Below are positions 8,167 to 16,273 of a stretch of DNA of 37,144 nucleotides, one piece after another; the stretch's first letter is position 1, and the number at the start of each line of letters is the position of its first letter. Made by a program: the position numbers and the translations under genes. The notes under the pieces are model-generated. The model worked only from the letters and a program-made list of their open reading frames with translations, was not told the DNA's origin and ran no database searches. The stretch comes from JADCCX01 sp031372765. Its GTDB lineage: Bacteria; Pseudomonadota; Alphaproteobacteria; Rhizobiales; Beijerinckiaceae. The stretch spans positions 1-37,144 of the forward strand of contig JANMLW010000137.1 in assembly GCA_031372765.1 (NCBI GenBank), read 5' to 3'.

Positions 8167-8274
8167 GTCAGGAAAATCATTTCTGCAGGATTGGAGTTTG
8201 AAGCCTAGTGCTGGCTGATATAGTATCTTGTCAGCTTCTTTCCAAACAGGCTTTCCTAAAAGAGCATAGGACCC

Positions 8275-9252
8275 ATGTGCGCATTGTGCGATCAGCAGAC
8301 AGACCGTGTGAAAGCCGTTATCCGGTCTGATATCTCCGCGTTTCTGGCTGATCTGTCTGCGCGTGGATTGGCTACGCCTGAACCGGCGGTTGTCGGCATT
8401 GAGGAGGCCCGCCGCCGCAATGTGGCGTATTTCGAGGCGATTGCGTCGCCACGCGCTGAAGTCAAATCTGTATCGGTTGAAACACTGCACACTCCGCACG
8501 GGCACGATCTTGATGTGAAAGTCGCCGTTCCGCAGGGCGTGAAAGCGGGTTCAGCCTCCATTCTCTATTGCCATGGTGGCGGATATGCCTTTGGCGATCT
8601 CGATACGCATGATCATGTCATGCGCCATCTGGCATCCTGCACTGGTATGGTGGTATTTGGCCTGCATTATCGCCGCACGCCCGAGCACGCCTATCCGGCA
8701 CAGATCGAGGATAGTTTGACGGCTTATGCCGCTATGCGGGGCTCAAACTGGCAGGAGAAGTTCGGCATTGATCCCGATCGCATCGTCTTTCTCGGTGATT
8801 CTGCAGGTGCGCATCTGTGCCTCACATCAATGCTTACCCTAAGGACCCTTGGTCTGCCGCAGCCGTGCGCCGCCGCGCTCATTTATGGCATGTATGCGCG
8901 CCGGTTCGACACCTGGACGCACCATGCCTATGGGGATGGCAGTTATGGCCTCTCGACACTGCGCATGCGCTGGTTCTGGGATCAACTCATGCAGGGCGTG
9001 CACAACTCCATTGCCGACCCACTTGATGCGGACCTGACGGGCTTGCCGCCGCTGGCTCTTTTTGGTGCGGAGTGTGACTGTCTTCTGGAAGATACGCTCG
9101 ATTTTCGCGAGGCCTGCAAAGGGCAGGATCATGCCCATACGTTTGATCTGCTACGCGGCATGCCACATGCGGTCCTGCATCTCTGCTCGGTGCAGGATGC
9201 AGCTCGCGAGGTGATGGACATGGTCTCTGCACGGTTGCGCAAGCTGCTTTGA
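8275..9252 (+). CDS. Alpha/beta hydrolase, HSL-type esterase
   Basis: Probable cytoplasmic carboxylesterase of the hormone-sensitive-lipase family (325 residues). The oxyanion-hole motif HGGG is at residues 100-103, and the nucleophile is in GDSAG (Ser176). The acid is probably Asp268 or Asp273 in the FGAECDCLLED segment, and the base is His298 in RGMPHAVLH. The N-terminal ~80 residues form the usual cap-like helical region. AGGA a few bases before ATG 8275 supports the start. The gene is divergent from the nitroreductase, with about 108 bp between starts, and is followed by sppA after a 68-bp gap. The substrate cannot be inferred. Confidence 0.88.
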   Translation: MCALCDQQTDRVKAVIRSDISAFLADLSARGLATPEPAVVGIEEARRRNVAYFEAIASPRAEVKSVSVETLHTPHGHDLDVKVAVPQGVKAGSASILYCHGGGYAFGDLDTHDHVMRHLASCTGMVVFGLHYRRTPEHAYPAQIEDSLTAYAAMRGSNWQEKFGIDPDRIVFLGDSAGAHLCLTSMLTLRTLGLPQPCAAALIYGMYARRFDTWTHHAYGDGSYGLSTLRMRWFWDQLMQGVHNSIADPLDADLTGLPPLALFGAECDCLLEDTLDFREACKGQDHAHTFDLLRGMPHAVLHLCSVQDAAREVMDMVSARLRKLL

Positions 9253-9320
9253 GTGTTGCAAATGCTTGATCTGACGGGCAGGGCATGCAAGCAGGGAGCG
9301 GGGCATACAAGGAGCCTGAT

Positions 9321-10289
9321 ATGAGCCTGAATGCAGACACCATGGCGGAGCGCCGCCGCCTTACCCGCAAACTCTCGCTCTGGCGCGTGCTGGCTATTGT
9401 TGCCGGTTGTGTCGCGGTCATAGGGCTTGCGGTCGGGCTCATCGGGCGCAGCAATCTGACGGGCTCCGGCCAGCATATCGCCCGTGTCACCATCAGCGGC
9501 GTCATCACCGGCGACCGTGCATCCCTGCGCCTGCTGGAGAGCGTTGCCAAGTCCAGCGCCGCCGCTGTTTTGCTCGTGGTGGACAGTCCGGGTGGCACGG
9601 TTCCCGGCTCCGAAGCGCTGCATGAGAGCATCCGCTTGTTGTCAGCAAAGAAGCCGGTTGTCGCTGTCGTCAACAATCTGGCCGCATCAGGCGGTTATAT
9701 CGCTGCCATGGGTGCCGATCGCATCGTTGCGCGGCAGACATCGCTTGTCGGTTCCATCGGTGTGCTGTTCCAATTCCCCAACGTGTCACAATTGCTGGAC
9801 CGGGTGGGCGTAAAGGTGGAAACCGTACGGTCCTCGCCTTTGAAGGCGGCCCCGTCGGGCGTTGAACCAACCTCACCGGAAGCACGCGCAGCTGTCAATG
9901 CACTGGTTGTCGAAAGCTATGACTGGTTCAAGGGCATGGTGAAGGAGCGTCGTTCCCTGAATGATGCTGAACTTGCCATTGTGGCCGATGGTCGGGTGTT
10001 CTCGGGCCGTCAGGCGGTTGGCTTGAAATTGATCGACGAGGTTGGCGGTGAAAAAGAAGCGATTGCCTGGCTGGAAAAAGAGAGGAATCTGGCCAAGGAT
10101 CTTCCGGTGCGCGAATGGCGCAAGCGGTCAGGGTTTGAGGAATTGGGCCTTTCCGGCGCAATGGCGCGACTGGTGAAAGGGCTCGGATTTGAGAGACTTG
10201 CCGGATCTCTGGAGAGGTTTGGTGTAGGCGCAGAAATTCTGTCGCTTGACGGGTTGCTTGCAGTTTGGCAACCTGTATTGGAAAATTGA
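9321..10289 (+). CDS. sppA: Signal peptide peptidase SppA, short form
   Basis: Membrane-anchored serine protease (S49, ClpP-like fold) that degrades signal peptides left in the inner membrane. The 322-residue product has a positively charged N-terminus and one TM segment (about residues 22-42), then a single S49 domain. NLAASGGYIAAMGADRIVA holds the nucleophile Ser123, and RSSPLKAAPSG holds the general base Lys175, a Ser-Lys dyad. DSPGGTVPGSE is the conserved upstream motif. I chose ATG 9321 because AAGGAG lies 6-7 nt upstream; an in-frame ATG at 9285 has no such site. It is the first gene of a tight run with ihfB (44 bp later) and lapA, an arrangement seen in other rhizobial genomes. Confidence 0.94.
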   Translation: MSLNADTMAERRRLTRKLSLWRVLAIVAGCVAVIGLAVGLIGRSNLTGSGQHIARVTISGVITGDRASLRLLESVAKSSAAAVLLVVDSPGGTVPGSEALHESIRLLSAKKPVVAVVNNLAASGGYIAAMGADRIVARQTSLVGSIGVLFQFPNVSQLLDRVGVKVETVRSSPLKAAPSGVEPTSPEARAAVNALVVESYDWFKGMVKERRSLNDAELAIVADGRVFSGRQAVGLKLIDEVGGEKEAIAWLEKERNLAKDLPVREWRKRSGFEELGLSGAMARLVKGLGFERLAGSLERFGVGAEILSLDGLLAVWQPVLEN

Positions 10290-10333
10290 ATGAGTTCAAT
10301 ACGATAGATGCGCCGTAAAACAGCGGGGACACA

Positions 10334-10630
10334 ATGATCAAATCCGAACTGGTATTGAAGATCGCCGAGCGTAATCCGCATCTCTATCACCGTGATATCG
10401 AGACTATCGTCAACACGGTCCTGATCACGATCACGGATGCCCTGAAGAATGGCGACCGGGTGGAACTGCGCGGCTTTGGTGCTTTTTCGGCCAAGCATCG
10501 CAAGGCCCGCGTCGGGCGTAATCCGCGCACGGGTGAGAGAGTACAGGTTGAGCAGAAACTCGCACCGGCCTTCAAAACAGGCAAGGAGCTGCGGTTGCGC
10601 CTTAACGGGCGCATGGCAAAGCGGGCCTGA
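10334..10630 (+). CDS. ihfB: Integration host factor subunit beta
   Basis: Nucleoid protein of the HU/IHF family; with IhfA it bends DNA sharply at specific sites and acts in transcription, replication and recombination. The 98-residue product has the helical dimerisation N-terminus (MIKSELVLKIAERNPHL), the GDRVELRGFGAF strand pair and the DNA-binding arm with RNPRTGE and the conserved tip Pro. IHF-beta rather than HU is favoured by the N-terminal sequence and by its place between sppA and lapA. GGGGA about 5 nt before ATG 10334 is a fair ribosome-binding site. Confidence 0.95.
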   Translation: MIKSELVLKIAERNPHLYHRDIETIVNTVLITITDALKNGDRVELRGFGAFSAKHRKARVGRNPRTGERVQVEQKLAPAFKTGKELRLRLNGRMAKRA

Positions 10631-10636
10631 TCCAGG

Positions 10637-10972
10637 ATGCGCTATCTCAAGCTCCTGCTTATCCTGCCTGTTGCCAGTGCCATTGTCGGATTGGCTGTCA
10701 TTAACCGTAGCGCTGTCAAACTGACATACTGGCCGCAGCAACTGGGTGGCGAGTTGTCACTTACGCTGCCCTTGTTTGTTGTTCTGATGCTTGTACTCAT
10801 GGTTGGTGTGATGTTGGGCAGCATGGCGACATGGCTGGCCCAGGGCAGCCACCGGCGTGCCGAAAGGCAATACCGCAAGGAAGCAGAACGTCTGAAATCG
10901 GAGGCAGAGCGGCTAAAGGCCATGCAACCTGTCAGTACGGAAATGATGCTTCCTGCCCTGAAAGCGCGTTGA
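10637..10972 (+). CDS. lapA: LapA-domain (DUF1049) membrane protein
   Basis: Small inner-membrane protein of the LapA family; in E. coli LapA works with LapB to adjust LPS synthesis through LpxC turnover. The 111-residue product has a TM helix at about residues 4-22, the conserved 'NRSAVKLTYWP' loop, a second TM helix at about 46-68 (LFVVLMLVLMVGVMLGSMAT), and a charged coiled-coil tail (RRAERQYRKEAERLKSEAER). It begins 6 bp after ihfB and its TGA overlaps the ATG of the next gene, so it is co-translated with both neighbours. No lapB is in the window. The family call is firm; its role in LPS control here is by analogy. Confidence 0.88.
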   Translation: MRYLKLLLILPVASAIVGLAVINRSAVKLTYWPQQLGGELSLTLPLFVVLMLVLMVGVMLGSMATWLAQGSHRRAERQYRKEAERLKSEAERLKAMQPVSTEMMLPALKAR

Positions 10973-11943
10973 TGCGCGTTGTCAGCGCTGCGGAGATTGA
11001 TGCGGCACTCGATTTTCCGTCTCTCATAGAAGCCCTTAAATCCGCTTTCGCAGGCAACATCGTTGTACCGGTGCGCCATCATCACACGGTGGAACGGGAT
11101 GGTGGACAGTCAGCCACCCATCTGTTGATGCCAGCCTGGACCAAGGGTGCGGGGATGAACTACCTCGGCACCAAGATCGTCAATGTCTTCCCCGATAATG
11201 GCAAAAAGGGCCTGCCAAGCATTTATGGCACCTATCTGCTGATGTCGGGGGAAACCGGCGAAACGCTGGCCGCTATGGATGGTACACGTCTGACGGCCTG
11301 GCGCACTGCTGCTGCCTCGGCCCTTGCTGCCAGCTATCTTGCCCGCGAGGATGCCTCCCGCATGGTCATGATCGGGGCAGGTGCGCTGGCGCCTTTCCTG
11401 ATACGCGCCCATGCCAGTGTGCGTCCTGTTCGGCATGTCACAGTGTGGAACCAGAATCGTGCACGCGCTGATTCTCTAGCGCAAGCCCTGCAAAATGATC
11501 TAGCGGGCTCTGGCCTGGACATTGTCGTATCGGACAATCTCGAACAGGCGGTGCGTGAGGCTGATATCATTTCTGCCGCTACACTCTCGTCAGTTCCGCT
11601 CGTCAGGGGCGACTGGCTGAAGCCCGGCAGCCATGTTGATCTGGTGGGGGCCTACAGCGCCTCCATGCGCGAAAGCGATGATGTCTGTATGCGAAAAGCC
11701 AGGATTTTTGTTGATACCCGCGGCGGTGCGATGAAGGAAGGCGGCGATATCGTGCAGGCCATCGCCTCGGGCGCCATTGCAGCGACGGATGTAAGGGCCG
11801 AACTGGCGGAACTCTGCCGTGGAGATGTGCATTTCCAGCGACATCAGGATGATGTAACCCTGTTTAAATCTGTTGGCACGGCTGTCGAGGATATCGCTGC
11901 TGCGATGCTCGTATGGGAGCGTATCAACACCAGCCGGTCCTGA
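10972..11943 (+). CDS. Ornithine cyclodeaminase / mu-crystallin family dehydrogenase
   Basis: NAD(P)-dependent enzyme of the ornithine cyclodeaminase/mu-crystallin family, whose members include ornithine cyclodeaminase, alanine dehydrogenase and ketimine reductases; the substrate is not determined here. The 323-residue product has the family's YLGTKIVNVFPDN block with the conserved substrate Lys, the 'MDGTRLTAWRTAAASALAA' block, and a Rossmann fold opening with MVMIGAGALAPF. The C-terminal 'VDLVGAYSASMRESDD' segment is also typical. The start ATG overlaps the lapA stop (TGATG), which fixes it over upstream in-frame codons. The stop lies 10 bp before the zur TTG start. In related genomes trp genes often follow lapA; here they are replaced by this gene and zur. 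Confidence 0.9.
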   Translation: MRVVSAAEIDAALDFPSLIEALKSAFAGNIVVPVRHHHTVERDGGQSATHLLMPAWTKGAGMNYLGTKIVNVFPDNGKKGLPSIYGTYLLMSGETGETLAAMDGTRLTAWRTAAASALAASYLAREDASRMVMIGAGALAPFLIRAHASVRPVRHVTVWNQNRARADSLAQALQNDLAGSGLDIVVSDNLEQAVREADIISAATLSSVPLVRGDWLKPGSHVDLVGAYSASMRESDDVCMRKARIFVDTRGGAMKEGGDIVQAIASGAIAATDVRAELAELCRGDVHFQRHQDDVTLFKSVGTAVEDIAAAMLVWERINTSRS

Positions 11944-11953
11944 GGAGAAAGCA

Positions 11954-12451
11954 TTGGCACATGATCACGACCATGCGCACAACCATGATCATAGCCACGA
12001 TCACGATGTCATGGCAGCAGCCGAAGCGCATTGTGCCCGGCGTGGTCTGAAACTGACCGAGATGCGCAGGCAGGTGTTCGAGGCTCTGGCCAAAACGCCA
12101 CAGGCCATGGGAGCCTATGACCTCATTGATGCGCTGGCCAATCAGGGGCACAAGCGTTTGGCACCGATTTCGATCTATCGTGCCCTGGATTTCCTCCTCG
12201 AAGCCGGTCTTGCCCATAAGATCGAGAGCCGCAATGCTTTCGTCGCCTGTCCGCATCAGCACGGAGCCCATGAGGTTGTCGTCTTCATGATCTGCGATGC
12301 TTGCGGGCGTGTGGCGGAATCCACCTCCGATGCAGTCGCCAAGTCGCTTGCCGGCGTCGCCCGGGGCATGCACTTTGCCCCGCGTGGTCAGGTGATCGAG
12401 ATGCATGGGCGCTGCGCCGCGTGCGGAGACAGTGCGGTGATGACGGCCTGA
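11954..12451 (+). CDS. zur: Zinc uptake regulator Zur (Fur family), His-rich N-terminus
   Basis: Fur-family repressor that binds operator DNA when loaded with zinc and shuts off zinc uptake. The 165-residue product has a winged helix ('LKLTEMRRQVFEALAKTPQ', 'PISIYRALDFLLEAGLAHKI') and a dimerisation domain. The structural zinc site is Cys114/Cys117 (CDAC) and Cys154/Cys157 (CAAC); the HQHGAHEVVVF segment adds His ligands. The start is TTG 11954, preceded by GAGGAG at a 6-nt spacing. The next in-frame ATG (about 12011) has no such site and would drop a tail with nine His in its first 17 residues. The gene lies 10 bp after the cyclodeaminase gene and overlaps the methyltransferase start. Proximity to aztABC and the His-rich GTPase supports Zur over Fur. 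Confidence 0.92.
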   Translation: MAHDHDHAHNHDHSHDHDVMAAAEAHCARRGLKLTEMRRQVFEALAKTPQAMGAYDLIDALANQGHKRLAPISIYRALDFLLEAGLAHKIESRNAFVACPHQHGAHEVVVFMICDACGRVAESTSDAVAKSLAGVARGMHFAPRGQVIEMHGRCAACGDSAVMTA

Positions 12452-13062
12452 TGACTACGGCAGGTACGCAGGGTTACGGCGAAGATGCCGCTGCCTTGAG
12501 TATGCAGTACGAGAGTATTTCCTTTGAAGATGTGCATGCCCTGACGATGCATCTGCATCCTGCCTCTCCGGCTCGCATCCTTGATATTGGAGCGGGGACC
12601 GGACGCGATGCGGCTGCACTGGCAGTCAGGGGTCATGCTGTTATTGCCGTAGAACCGACCCGCGCCCTGCGGGAGTTTGGGCAAAAGCATCATGCTGCCA
12701 AGTCGATCACCTGGCTGGATGATCAACTGCCGGTGCTTGCTGAGACTGTCAGTCTCGGCCTGACTTTTGATCTTATCCTGTTGACGGCTGTTCTGATGCA
12801 CCTTGATTGGAATGATCGCAAGGTAGCCATGGCCGTGCTTTCGACGCTCCTTGCACCTGAGGGTCAGCTTATTCTTTCCCTTCGACATGGCCCTATTCCG
12901 GAGGGGCGCGTGATGTATGACGTTACCGATGGCGAAATGCTTGAACTGGCACAGGTCAATCGCCTCAGCACGGTCTTTCTCAGTCAAAAGGTGGATATGT
13001 TTGCGCGACCCGGCGTCAGCTGGTCGGTCCATGCAATGAAGTCAGGGCGTGTCGTCAGTTAG
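12451..13062 (+). CDS. Class I SAM-dependent methyltransferase
   Basis: Small Rossmann-fold methyltransferase of 203 residues; the substrate is unknown. Motif I is ARILDIGAGTGRDAAAL at about residues 41-57, with the acidic motif II in VIAVEPTRALREF. The post-I segment 'FDLILLTAVLMHLDW' and 'LLAPEGQLILSLRHGP' follow the class I order. The start ATG overlaps the zur stop (TGATG), so the two are translationally coupled and the gene is probably the last of the sppA-ihfB-lapA operon. No zinc-binding motif is evident, so a role in zinc control is only suggested by position. Confidence 0.82.
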   Translation: MTTAGTQGYGEDAAALSMQYESISFEDVHALTMHLHPASPARILDIGAGTGRDAAALAVRGHAVIAVEPTRALREFGQKHHAAKSITWLDDQLPVLAETVSLGLTFDLILLTAVLMHLDWNDRKVAMAVLSTLLAPEGQLILSLRHGPIPEGRVMYDVTDGEMLELAQVNRLSTVFLSQKVDMFARPGVSWSVHAMKSGRVVS

Positions 13063-13130
13063 TCAAAAAGTGGGTTTTCCCGTCAATGCCGCAGTATAAG
13101 CAAAGAATGATACTGTAAGACTTAAAGTGA

Positions 13131-13205
13131 TGGTGGGCGCGACAGGGATTGAACCTGTGACCCTTCGCGTGTGAAGCGAATGCTCTCCCGCTGAGCTACG
13201 CGCCC
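13131..13205 (-). tRNA. tRNA-Val (anticodon CAC)
   Basis: Read on the minus strand, the 75 nt fold as a full cloverleaf. The acceptor stem is GGGCGCG/CGCGCCC with an encoded A-CCA end. The D arm is GCTC...GAGC. The anticodon stem TTCGC/GCGAA encloses the loop TTCACAC, which gives anticodon CAC for valine GUG codons. The T arm is ACAGG-TTCAATC-CCTGT. It stands alone between the convergent methyltransferase gene and the GTPase gene. Confidence 0.96.
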
Positions 13206-13293
13206 TAAACCAATCTTGAGGGATTGTTCAGGTTCAGCAGCGTTTCCGGTGAATTCAGGTGGAAGTCAAGCCGAAAACGCGGGCAGGGGATCC

Positions 13294-14418
13294 TCAGGCG
13301 GCGCAGGCCATGAAACCCTTCTCGATTTCGGCGCGCTTCAATGCGCGGCCTATGAAGACAATTTTTGAGGTGCGCTTCTCGCCGTCTTTCCAGTCCCGTT
13401 GCAAATCGCCATCCAGCACCATGTGAACACCCTGAAACACAAAGCGTTTCGGTTCGCCCTTGAAAGCCAGAATGCCCTTGGAGCGGAGGATGCTCGCCCC
13501 GTCGGTTTGCACCAGATCATTGATCCACGGCATGAATTTCTCAGCGTCGACATCACCGGGTATTTCCAGCGCGACAGACTGCATGTCCTCGTCGTGATAG
13601 TGTTTCAGGCCACCGTGCGCGTGTTCTGCATGCGCATGGCCCGTGTGTGACTGGCCCGTGTGCGACGGGCCGTGTTCATGCGTATGGTGTTCATGCTTGT
13701 GGCTGGGATGGTCACAATCCGGGCCGGTGTGATCATGGTCGTGATGGTGATGATCATCCTTGTCGAGAAACGCCGGTTCTATTTCCAGGATACGGTCCAG
13801 ATCAAAAGCGTTACGGCCAAGCACATCCTTGATATTGACGGCGGCTTTCACGGTGCGGTGCAGTTTGGCATAGGGGTTGATGGCGCGTATGCGGGCTTCC
13901 ACCTCGCGCAGTTGTTCGGGCGTAACCAGATCAGTCTTGTTGAGCAGGATGACGTCAGCAAAGGCGATCTGGTTCTTGGCTTCCGGTGCATCCTTCAGGC
14001 GGTCCTTCAGCCACATGGCATCGGCCACCGTGACGACCGCATCAAGGCGGGCCTTGTCCTGCACATCCTGATCCATGAAGAATGTCTGTGCCACCGGTGC
14101 CGGATCAGCCAGTCCGGTTGTTTCGATGATGATTGCATCAAACTTGTCACGCCGCTTCATCAGGGCCTCGATGATGCGGATCAGATCACCGCGCACGGTG
14201 CAGCAGATGCACCCGTTGTTCATTTCAAAGACTTCTTCATCGGCACCGACGATCAGTTCATTGTCGATGCCGATTTCGCCAAACTCGTTGACGATAACGG
14301 CGAACTTCATGCCGTGCGGCTCGGTCAGGATGCGGTTGAGCAAGGTTGTCTTGCCTGCACCAAGATAACCGGTGAGCACTGTGACAGGAATTTTTTCGGA
14401 GGCAGTCGTTTCTGACAT
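13294..14418 (-). CDS. CobW/COG0523 family GTPase with His-rich domain, putative zinc metallochaperone
   Basis: G3E-family P-loop GTPase; relatives deliver zinc or other metals to client proteins. The 374-residue product has Walker A GYLGAGKTT (residues 17-25), the metal-binding CICC motif (Cys70-Cys73) and the NKTD guanine motif. A long His/Asp-rich insert (about 13590-13766 nt) holds more than 20 His, and a CobW C-terminal domain follows (FVFQGVHMVLDGD). I chose ATG 14418, since GAGAG sits 6 nt upstream; ATGs at 14424 and 14433 are also in frame. It is the last gene after aztC (21-bp gap) and would share the operator in front of aztC. The setting points to a zinc-responsive chaperone rather than cobalamin synthesis, because no cob genes are present. 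Confidence 0.9.
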   Translation of the reverse strand: MSETTASEKIPVTVLTGYLGAGKTTLLNRILTEPHGMKFAVIVNEFGEIGIDNELIVGADEEVFEMNNGCICCTVRGDLIRIIEALMKRRDKFDAIIIETTGLADPAPVAQTFFMDQDVQDKARLDAVVTVADAMWLKDRLKDAPEAKNQIAFADVILLNKTDLVTPEQLREVEARIRAINPYAKLHRTVKAAVNIKDVLGRNAFDLDRILEIEPAFLDKDDHHHHDHDHTGPDCDHPSHKHEHHTHEHGPSHTGQSHTGHAHAEHAHGGLKHYHDEDMQSVALEIPGDVDAEKFMPWINDLVQTDGASILRSKGILAFKGEPKRFVFQGVHMVLDGDLQRDWKDGEKRTSKIVFIGRALKRAEIEKGFMACAA

Positions 14419-14439
14419 GGTCATCTCTCGCAAGGGCTA

Positions 14440-15372
14440 TCAGCTTGTAACGCGCAAGGCATCGCTGATCATCTTCAGGTTATGGCGCATCATACCGATG
14501 TATGTGGGGGCGGGTCCATCGGCTTTGGAGAGGGCATCGGAAAAAAGTGTGCCGCCAATTCTGGCCCCGGTTTCTGTGGCGATCTGCTGGATCAAGCGCT
14601 GATCCGAGATGTTCTCGACAAAAATGGCCGTGATTTTCTCATTCCTGATCTGCGTGATCAAGCGGGCCACATCTCTGGCTGATGCTTCCGATTCAGTCGA
14701 AATACCACGAGGCGCCACAAATTGAATACCATAGGCATCGGCAAAGTAGCCAAATGCGTCATGGGAGGTGATGACCTTGCGACGGTTGGCGGGGATAAGT
14801 GCGATAGACGCCTTGATGTCTTTGTCCAGCGTTTCAAGCTCCGCAAGATAACGTGTGGCGTTCATCTCATAAACAGGCTTTCCGGCAGGATCCGCCGCTA
14901 CCAGTGCATCGCGGATATTGCCGACATAAAGCATCACGTTGGAAACGGACTGCCAGGCATGCGGGTCCACCCCCCCATGATTGTGCCCATGCCTGTCCGC
15001 CTTGCCATGGTTGTGTGAATCCTTTTCGACACGAGCCTTAATGTCCTTACTGGCCTCCACAAGCGTTGCTTTGCTGGCGGAAGCCTGCATGAGACGGCGC
15101 ATCCAGCCCTCGAACTTCAAGCCGTTCGTGATGACCAGCTTTGCCTCTGCCACCGACTTTGCGTCTGCTGGAGTGGGCGCATAGACATGCGCATCGCCAC
15201 CGGGTTGAACCAGGGTTTTCAGCACCACACGTTCGCCGCCAACGGTCTGGACGAGATCACCTAGAATGGAAAAACTGGCGACAACAGGCAGTTTTACTTC
15301 TTGCGCCCTGGCAAGGAACGCTGGCTGAATGATAAGTACAAAGGCGGAAAGCACCAGGCGTCTGGAAAACAT
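14440..15372 (-). CDS. aztC: Zinc ABC transporter, periplasmic zinc-binding protein
   Basis: Cluster A-I solute-binding protein that captures Zn2+ in the periplasm and hands it to the AztB permease. The 310-residue product has a signal peptide (MFSRRLVLSAFVLIIQPAFL, cut near ARAQ). Likely ligands are His62 (DAHVYAPTP), His138 (VDPHAW), His204 (ITSHDAFGYF) and Asp279 (LFSDALSK). A His-rich flexible loop (about residues 118-134) precedes the second ligand, as usual in zinc-specific members. AGGAGAG lies 4 nt before ATG 15372, and a Zur-box-like sequence lies just upstream. I use the azt name for its similarity to the Paracoccus-type AztABC set and the A-B-C order; znuA would be the generic alternative. 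Confidence 0.9.
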   Translation of the reverse strand: MFSRRLVLSAFVLIIQPAFLARAQEVKLPVVASFSILGDLVQTVGGERVVLKTLVQPGGDAHVYAPTPADAKSVAEAKLVITNGLKFEGWMRRLMQASASKATLVEASKDIKARVEKDSHNHGKADRHGHNHGGVDPHAWQSVSNVMLYVGNIRDALVAADPAGKPVYEMNATRYLAELETLDKDIKASIALIPANRRKVITSHDAFGYFADAYGIQFVAPRGISTESEASARDVARLITQIRNEKITAIFVENISDQRLIQQIATETGARIGGTLFSDALSKADGPAPTYIGMMRHNLKMISDALRVTS

Positions 15373-15387
15373 CTCACTCTCCTAAAT

Positions 15388-15404
15388 ATGTTATACTATT
15401 ACGT
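15388..15404 (-). promoter_or_regulatory. Zur-box-like operator before aztC
   Basis: Plus-strand reading is ATGTTATA-C-TATTACGT, against the gammaproteobacterial Zur box ATGTTATANTATAACAT: 14 of 16 defined positions match, with the same 1-nt centre. It occupies the 31-bp aztB-aztC gap and touches the last base of the aztB stop. On the coding strand it contains a -10-like TATAAC about 18-23 nt before the aztC start codon. Confidence 0.65.
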
Positions 15405-16273
15405 TAATCAGAAAGATGGCGCTGAGGCAAGAATTTCCAGAGAAGGCCCGCCTCTTTCCCTGCAAACAGCGAGATTATGTAGATGCCCCCGGCAGTCAGA
15501 ATGATGGCGGGGCCCGCCGCGAGATTGAAATGATACGATAGCAATAGTCCGCCGTAGCTCGCCATCATGCCGATCAGGCAGGAAAGCACCATCATCACCG
15601 TAATGTCAGCAGACCAGAACCGGCTGGACGCTGCCGGAAGCATCATCAAGCCAACAGCCAGCAGTGTCCCCAGTGCATTGAACCCGCCAACCAGATTGAG
15701 CACTACCAGCGCCAGGAAGATGAGATGTACCGGTGTGCCGGCTCGCGACACAGAGCGCAGAAAACCCGGATCAACCGTATCCATCACCAGGGGCCGATAG
15801 ATGAAGGCAAGAGCTGCCAGTGATATCGTCGCAATGCTGGCCAGCAGGACAAGTGCATTATCATCCAGCGCCAGCACGGACCCGAACAGAACGTGCAGCA
15901 AATCAACATTCGACCCTTTGAGCGAGACGATGGTGACGCCAAGAGCCAAGGACAGCAGATAAAAAGCAGCAAGCGAGGCGTCTTCACGCAGGACGCTGAC
16001 ACGCGCCACCAGCCCGGCCAGCATGGCGACCGCAAGTCCTGCAACAAGCCCGCCAACGGTCATGGGAACCAGCGCAAGGCCAAAAAACAGGTATGCTACC
16101 GCCACTCCAGGCAGAATGGCGTGAGCCATGGCATCTCCGGTCAGGCTCATGCGGCGCAGCATGAGGAATACCCCTACGGGACCACCCGAAAGCGCAAGCG
16201 CAACTCCGCCCACGAGGGCACGGCGCATGAACGGAAAATCGGCAAAGGGCGCCAGCAATGTATCGTAAATCAT
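15404..16273 (-). CDS. aztB: Zinc ABC transporter permease
   Basis: Integral-membrane channel subunit of the zinc importer (ABC-3 permease family). The 289-residue product begins MIYDTLLAPFADFPFMRRAL, followed by the family's 'LMLRRMSLTGDAMAHAILPG' block and about eight hydrophobic segments. 'GSNVDLLHVLFGSVLALDD' and 'ALGTLLAVGLMMLPAA' are typical of the AztB branch. The start ATG 16273 overlaps the aztA stop (ATGA), so subunits A and B are translationally coupled. The stop is 31 bp before aztC. The start codon just upstream at 16291 would overlap aztA further and is less likely. Confidence 0.9.
   Translation of the reverse strand: MIYDTLLAPFADFPFMRRALVGGVALALSGGPVGVFLMLRRMSLTGDAMAHAILPGVAVAYLFFGLALVPMTVGGLVAGLAVAMLAGLVARVSVLREDASLAAFYLLSLALGVTIVSLKGSNVDLLHVLFGSVLALDDNALVLLASIATISLAALAFIYRPLVMDTVDPGFLRSVSRAGTPVHLIFLALVVLNLVGGFNALGTLLAVGLMMLPAASSRFWSADITVMMVLSCLIGMMASYGGLLLSYHFNLAAGPAIILTAGGIYIISLFAGKEAGLLWKFLPQRHLSD

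Noticed and set aside
8167..8505. N-terminal extension of the nitroreductase
   Set aside because: It overlaps the start of the divergent esterase gene and has no family similarity; homologous sequence begins near MNTSL.
10275..10302. GTATTG...CAATAC inverted repeat at the sppA stop, possible terminator
   Set aside because: Short AT-rich stem with a 12-nt loop and no T-run; ihfB begins only 32 bp later.
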